This document shows, piece after piece, positions 58,709 to 64,000 of a stretch of 64,000 bases of DNA. Positions within the stretch are counted from its first letter, which is position 1. Every line of letters starts with the position of its first letter. The position numbers were made by a program, and so were the translations under genes. The DNA is from Buxus sempervirens (lineage: Eukaryota > Streptophyta > Magnoliopsida > Buxales > Buxaceae). Location of the stretch: NCBI GenBank assembly GCA_947561395.2, contig OX387188.1:35893942-35957941 (forward strand), given 5' to 3'. The notes under the pieces were generated by a model that was not told where the DNA came from, did no database searches, and saw only the letters and a list, made by a program, of their open reading frames with translations.

Positions 58709-59958
58709 CTTACTAATTTGCCAATGTTCATTAAGTTGTTCCTGATTTGTTTCTTTTTAAATCTCCCAAAGTAACAATTAGATTGTGATTTAGGAGTACA
58801 AGTTAATAAAAAATTTTGCTCTTTTTATATAGTTTATCCTGCCTAAGCACATGCTCTTCCTTTTCCCACTTGGGAAGAATTGGAAACTCTTATGTCTTAC
58901 ATCTCTAAATTACTTTTCCACTTGAGAAGAATTGAAAACTTTTATGTCTTACATCTCTAAATTATTAGTTTGAGAATATGGTGGGGGTAGAGAAGGAAAA
59001 TTCAAGTTAGCATATACGGTCAGAAGAAGATCCACCTGATTATTTATCTAGTGTAACCCCCCTCCCTCCCTCCTTCCCCTTTCCATCTCCATTCTACCAA
59101 GTTTCTAACTTGCTAAAGAGATGTTAGAAAGGTCTGAAATCCAATAGTCATGCCTTTCCCTGGCTTCCCAATTAGGAGTTACCATGTCTGAAAATCAATC
59201 AAACTCACTACATTCTTAGCATCACTATGAACAATTTTTCAAACCATTCTTGTCCTGAATGTTGTGCAGGTGTCTTGTCTTTCACTTTACCTAGTATCCG
59301 AAACACCATGAGGTTTGTTTATAGGACCACAACTGGCCCATGTAGGGGTTCAGCGCCAAACCTGAGCCTTTTAGATACTATTTAAGGGAAAATGACAATG
59401 GACTTGTATGACTTTGGGGGGTATTCTTGTTTCTCATGTGCAATTTAGTGTTTCATTGCTTGAAAAACTCTTTGAAGTCCTTTACATTTGAGTGAAGTTT
59501 CTCATCATCATCACTCGTGGACATAGGCTTCTAAGCCGAACCACAAAAATGTTATGTTTCTGTGTTAGCCTGCTTTCCCTTTTTTGGGTTTATTTTGCCA
59601 TCTTTGTGATTTCCGCACCACTAGAAAGCTCATCAATGCCACACTGAATCATAGTCTCCAGTAAAACGTTCCTGAAAATATGAACTGCGCCCTATTCTTT
59701 GATTGCTACCTAATACAATTGAGAATCAAGCCGCCTGTTTATCTTGCAGCTTAATGATATCACTAGTGATTCTTACTTGGTAAGTGAGAGATTTCTTTTT
59801 GCAACTGCTGCTCGTACAATAAAATGTGAAAAATGAAATATGTATAATTGACAAAAGATTTTTACTTGCTTTGCATGAATGAGGAAGCCAAGATTGTGTA
59901 TGACTAAACAGAAATGATTTTAGCTAACATTTCTGGTACTTCATGATTTTTGTTACAG
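58709..59958 (+). other. Spacer with a weak ectodomain remnant, then the 3' part of an intron
   Basis: No gene is seen in 58709-59590. Near 59620-59700 a short frame reads like KLINATLNHSL, possibly a decayed ectodomain of the same kind as 49560-49629. 59790-59958 matches the sequence before exon 2 at 51552. A short CCTCCCTCC tract lies at about 59058. Confidence 0.4.
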
Positions 59959-61237
59959 AGAGGAGGATAAAAGTTTCAAGGGAGTTTTTAATAGGTAAGA
60001 AACTCTTCAAGCTTTGTAGTTCACAAACAGCCTCTCCACATTCATCACACACTCTACTTTATAGAAATATAGATAGGCTATGTTCCTGCAACACATAGCT
60101 CATCTACCTTTTTCTTTTCATTCAGGCTTTCTTGCTGCTGGATTTACTTTTGTGGTCTCTGTTGTTTTAATCTGCTACTTGATAAGGAAAGCTTCATCAG
60201 AAAAATTAATAAACCATGGCAAGAAGGAAATGAAGAATGGAAATGTGGAGGCCTTTCTAAGGAATTACGGATCTTTAGCTCCAAAAAGGTACAAATATTC
60301 AGCTGTGAAGAAAATGACCGATTCCTTCAAAGATAAACTAGGTCAAGGAGGTTATGGTGGTGTGTACAAAGGAAAGCTAATGGATGGCCGTCTCGTGGCA
60401 GTGAAGGTCTTGAGTGAATCCAAAGGCAATGGAGAAGAATTCATCAATGAGGTAACAAGCATTATAAGGACTTCCCATGTTAATATTGTCACTCTCTTAG
60501 GTTTCTGCTTTGAGGGGTCTAAAAGAGCTCTCATCTATGAGTTCATGCCTAATGGATCTCTTGAAAAGATAATATATCATAAACAACCTGCGAAGAACCG
60601 TCGACTGGGATGGGAAACATTGCACCAAATTGCAGTTGGCATTGCTCGAGGACTCGAGTACTTGCACCGCGGTTGCAACACTCGAATTTTGCATTTTGAC
60701 ATAAAGCCTCATAACATACTTCTAGATGAAGACTTCTGCCCAAAGATTTCTGATTTCGGCCTTGCTAAACTATGCACTAGAAAAGAGAGCACTATATCAA
60801 TGTATGGTACAAGAGGTACTGCAGGTTATATCGCCCCAGAAGTGTTCTCTCGAAAATTTGGTGAAGTCTCACACAAATCTGACGTCTATAGTTATGGAAT
60901 GATGGTTTTGGAAATGGTTGGGGGAAGAAAGAATAATGATGAAGGTGTTGATAAGACAAGTGAAATATATTTTCCTCAATGGATTTACAAGAATTTTCAT
61001 CTCTCTGGACATCTAAGACTTTACGGAATTTTCTCCGAAGAGGACGACAAAACCGCTCGGAAGATGGTTTTAGTGGGTTTGTGCTGTATACAAACTAATC
61101 CATCAGATCGGCCATCGATGAACAAGGTGCTGGAGATGTTGGAAGGAAGCCTTGAATCCATACATGTCCCGCCCAATCCTTTCTTATCCCCTCCTACAAG
61201 GTCACCAGCAAGTTCTCCCACCAGATCAACATCATAA
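59959..61237 (+). CDS. LRK10L receptor, subtype A, exons 2-3 (second intact A kinase)
   Basis: Exon 2 (59959-59994) codes for [11 protein letters not shown]. Exon 3 starts at 60126 (acceptor CATTCAG) with the helix [20 protein letters not shown]. Kinase: [11 protein letters not shown] near 60345, VAVK near 60400, HFDIKPHN near 60694, DFG near 60755, APE near 60840, DRPS near 61107, and a tail of Ser/Pro/Thr. No lesion is visible. The nearest upstream ectodomain exon (56068) is dead, so a functional product needs splicing from the intact exon at 54345, in frame, or another first exon. Confidence 0.88.
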
Positions 61238-61936
61238 AGATAATAAAGAATGTTTTAAGAATCATACTTCAATAATGCCAATTCTATTAGATGTGTTCAC
61301 AGAAGAGATAAATACTAAGGTAAAATCCCTATTGTGTATAAACTCATACATGGTGGGCAATCTCAAGAACAAGGTAACATTTAACTTATCACAGGTGGAA
61401 TACATAAAACATCAAGCTTGGAATTATTAGGACGGAAAAAATGGAAGGGAATAATTCATGGGGAATCAATTCATTAGATCTGATGCTTTTATTTATGTAT
61501 TAATAGTCCAGATCTCCTTACGCATGTGGCCAAAGCATGAATTGTTCTCCACACACCAGAATACAAAGTGAGGGATGGAATTCTTTCATTTTTTAGATAA
61601 AGTTGTTGAACCTAATATGATTGCACAAATATAGTAATGAATTAAAATAGTTATTAACCAATTTTGATTACAAAATTGAATTGTATCATTGTAAGTGTTA
61701 TGGTGAAGGTGTCTGAGATTACTGTCCCTGCATCATTTTCAATCAATTTGTGCTATGAAAGAAACTAGTGTGTAGAATTTATACACTAGATATAGATACA
61801 GTTCCAGGTTAAAGCAACACGATATCTATTAATCAAGTAACTAAGCCTCCCTTTAGTAACTAGTCATGCTCAGTGAACTGTATATTGTAGTAATAGTAAT
61901 CTATAAAGATCATCAGCAGATAGCCCATCCATCATA
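61238..61936 (+). other. 3' region of the A-type kinase
   Basis: Matches 52862-53400 in pieces. 61740-61780 also resembles the start of the C fragments (TTTGTGCTATGAAAGAAACT). No gene is seen. Confidence 0.45.
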
Positions 61937-62124
61937 TCTATTACTAATATAAAGAGAACAGGGCAGATTCGGCCTGATTTTCTATGCCCGAATCACCCCT
62001 CGGTTTTTCTCTTTTTTACAAGTCAGTTATGCGGTTTCTCTTTTCTCAAGTTAGTTATGAGGAGGATTTTTCTAGATGGGCCTACATTCATTTCCTATGC
62101 GCGTAGCGCGTGTGCAGCCCCTAG
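61937..62124 (+). mobile_element. Small non-autonomous Helitron candidate
   Basis: Starts TCTATTACTAATATAAAG after an A. Ends with a hairpin (ATGCGCG TAG CGCGTGT), eight bases, then CTAG followed by T. TC start, CTRR end with an upstream hairpin, and insertion between A and T are the Helitron hallmarks. It is 188 bp, with no coding capacity. It lies within a stretch absent from the related region near 53385. Confidence 0.6.
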
Positions 62125-63226
62125 TGGATTATAACCCAAAGGCTGCCTCTCTTTCAATTGCTTATCAAGATAGATACGTCTTGAATGGTAGATATGGCCA
62201 GCACAAAGTCTAAATACTTTGTTCTATTTTGGGTTCATCTATGAGGAACTGTTATTTTGAGTCAGCCTGTGTACAGTGGGGATTGGGGTGTTACATCAAC
62301 ATACCTAAATCGGCACGAAATTTTCCCTAATTTTTCTATTGGCTTAATCCGCCAAATGACGACATTATTTTTTCGATGATAGACAAACCGGCATTCAAGA
62401 CAACAATAATAATCATATGCTTCACTCAATAAACCAAAAAGAATCAAAGATGTGAAGAGCCTGATGAACCGAAAGTTCTGGGAATTTATCGAGTTACCTT
62501 GAAATGTCGTGCTGATTAGAATCTCTCAAGCAAAGTTGATCGGAAATGGGATTTTTCTCAATTGTTAATTGTGTGTGATCCGAGAACTCCTCCAAAACCG
62601 ATTTCAGTGTGTTCCTCTCCGGTATATGAGTTTTTTTTTTCTTTTTCTCTTTTTTTCCTCTCTCTTTAAAGAAGGAGAAGGGAAAGGCAATTGGTTTATT
62701 GGAAAAGGTTAAAATAGTCTTTTTCACAAAACTTTTAAAGAGAAGGCATTTTATCATTTTAGACCAATTTAGTTACCCCATCCTCCGTAATTGTGGCCGA
62801 AAACCCTAATCTTGACAGGTGGGATGTGATGGTTAGGGAAGGTTGGAGCTGGAATCTCCATGGTTACATGTAGTCAAGACTCGAAAGAGTCTCAAATCAT
62901 GACAGTTAATGGTCGGTGAACTTCTAATTGATGAAGTTCTGTGCATCGAAGGGTTAAGCTCGATGAACACTAGGAGAATTTATTGTCGAGGAAAGGAATG
63001 TTCAAGCTTCTTATTTGCTTGAACCACAATTTGTCTTTTTCCTTTATTGCTAGCCTTTTCATAGCGCAATCCAATGAGGAAGATATAAACAAAAAGACAA
63101 GAACCGAAGAAAAATGGATCTCGCAAGAATCCAAAACCAACGACTTAGTATTGTATCACCAAATTATTCCTTTCCCACCTCTGTTGACTTCCTGTTGTCT
63201 CATCTCTTCTCCATTTCTCTTCCCAG
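62125..63226 (+). other. Duplicated spacer module and A-type upstream region
   Basis: 62250-62770 matches 53385-53930 (CAGCACGAAATTTTC-type core, GAATTTATCGAGTTACCT). 62770-63226 is the A-type upstream module, again with GATGAACACTAGGAGA and the TTGTCTTTTTCC leader. No gene is seen. Confidence 0.5.
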
Positions 63227-64000
63227 ATGGATATCCACAACTTCCTCATGTCCAGAAAGCTCGTCTTTTCATTGGTCAATACCATTCTTCTCATAGCCCT
63301 AATACAAAAAGCTCTATCAGCACATCATCAATTTGAAGCTTGTGTGCCTCGAAACTGCAGTAATGGCACTAGTATAAGATACCCTTTTCGGCTTTCTAAC
63401 GAAAAAGAATCCTACAGTGGCTACCCAAATTTGGAGACACCTGTGTTGACAAGGAGCCTGTCCTTAAGATATCTGATGATGACTACATCATTAGAGATAT
63501 CTTTTACTCAAACAGCTCAGTTCTACTTGCCGAAGTCAGGGCCTTTAGCGATGAATTTAGATTTGCCTATCCCATTCCTAGACATAATTTCAGCCTTGCT
63601 AGCACTCCCTTCTGTTATAGCCGCGCCGCTCCCATAAGGATCTTCACTTCTTCTACAATTGCACTGCAGTTCTTCCCAAATACCTTACGTACCCACTTAC
63701 TTGTGCTACCATTAGCAATACGATCCTTGAATCGTTTGCTTCAATTACCCATGAAGGACTCTTGAAGATTTGAATCAAACGCTGGAGGCATGTCAGTCTT
63801 ACGTTATTGTACCAGTTGATGTGGGTGAAGATGATTCTATTCAAGGTATATTGCGAAGCGATTACAAAGAATTTTTGAAGAAAGGTTTTCTTTTAGAATG
63901 GGATGCAGGTAGTTGCAGTGAATGCGAAGGAAGCAGTGGGCGATGTGGAGTTGATAATAACCAATTCCGGTGCTTTTGCAGTGAGGGACCCCATAGCAAG
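63227..64000 (+). pseudogene. A-subtype ectodomain exon, several frameshifts (3' end outside window)
   Basis: ATG 63227 gives an intact signal peptide (MDIHNFLMSRKLVFSLVNTI). Then CVPRNCSNGTSIRYPFRL, where YPFW has become YPFR and the Cys of YCGYPN has become Ser. One base is lost in GAGACACC near 63437 (GAGATCACC in sisters), a stretch of about 15 bases is inserted near 63553, and further shifts occur near 63630 and 63770. The end, with SECEGSSGRCG, runs off the window. A kinase may follow outside, but this exon is dead. Confidence 0.82.

Noticed and set aside
58709-59590. Hidden gene between the D fragment and the last A kinase
   Set aside because: No frame of useful length or recognisable motif on either strand.

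Overview
The window is nuclear plant DNA: AT-rich, with GT-AG introns, long LTR retrotransposons, MITEs and a tandem family of membrane receptor kinases of the LRK10L type (Lr10/LRK10-like, with a GUB_WAK_bind plus WAK_assoc_C extracellular region). A flowering plant, probably a eudicot, is likely; the sequence does not fix the species.

Gene plan. Every receptor here is built from three exons, all on the + strand: (1) a signal peptide plus cysteine-rich ectodomain of about 250-300 residues; (2) a 30-36 nt juxtamembrane exon; (3) a transmembrane helix plus kinase exon of about 1.1 kb. Both introns are phase 1 in every copy, so exons are interchangeable without breaking the frame. There are seven kinase exons. 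Five are intact: 6232-7343, 39639-40732, 47939-49050, 51750-52861 and 60126-61237. Two are dead: 13045-14137 and 29709-31139. The ectodomain exons or fragments fall into at least four subtypes, called A, B, C and D here. They outnumber the kinases.

Layout. 1-550: C-terminal part of an A ectodomain, orphaned by the window edge. 1180-7343: complete B-type receptor whose first intron is full of transposons. 7814-14137: broken C-type fragments and a frameshifted C-type kinase. 14854-15819: Mutator-like element. 16329-17130: dead D ectodomain. 17277-26414: complete, very young Ty3/gypsy chromovirus-like element. 26848-29246: two related hAT elements around an A fragment. 29478-31139: dead B-type kinase with a MITE in its catalytic domain. 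31504-31975: C fragment. 32001-36779: decayed Ty1/copia element on the - strand. 37021-40732: complete C-type receptor. 44385-49050: complete B-type receptor, paralogous to the first. 50091-52861: A-type receptor with one frameshift in its ectodomain. 54345-55107: intact A ectodomain. 56068-57263: A ectodomain killed by a deletion and a solo LTR. 59959-61237: intact A-type kinase. 63227-64000: broken A ectodomain running off the window.

How it works together. By family knowledge these are cell-surface receptors that sense an extracellular ligand through the ectodomain and signal through a non-RD kinase (His-Phe-Asp in place of His-Arg-Asp), as is common in plant immunity. The cluster grew by block duplication: about 840-7440 matches 44100-49200, and about 5870-14220 matches 29320-40830. 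Transposons entered afterwards. For several of them the paralogous block keeps the empty target site, so boundaries and target duplications can be read directly. The most testable new idea is that unpaired ectodomain exons may be alternative first exons for a shared downstream kinase.
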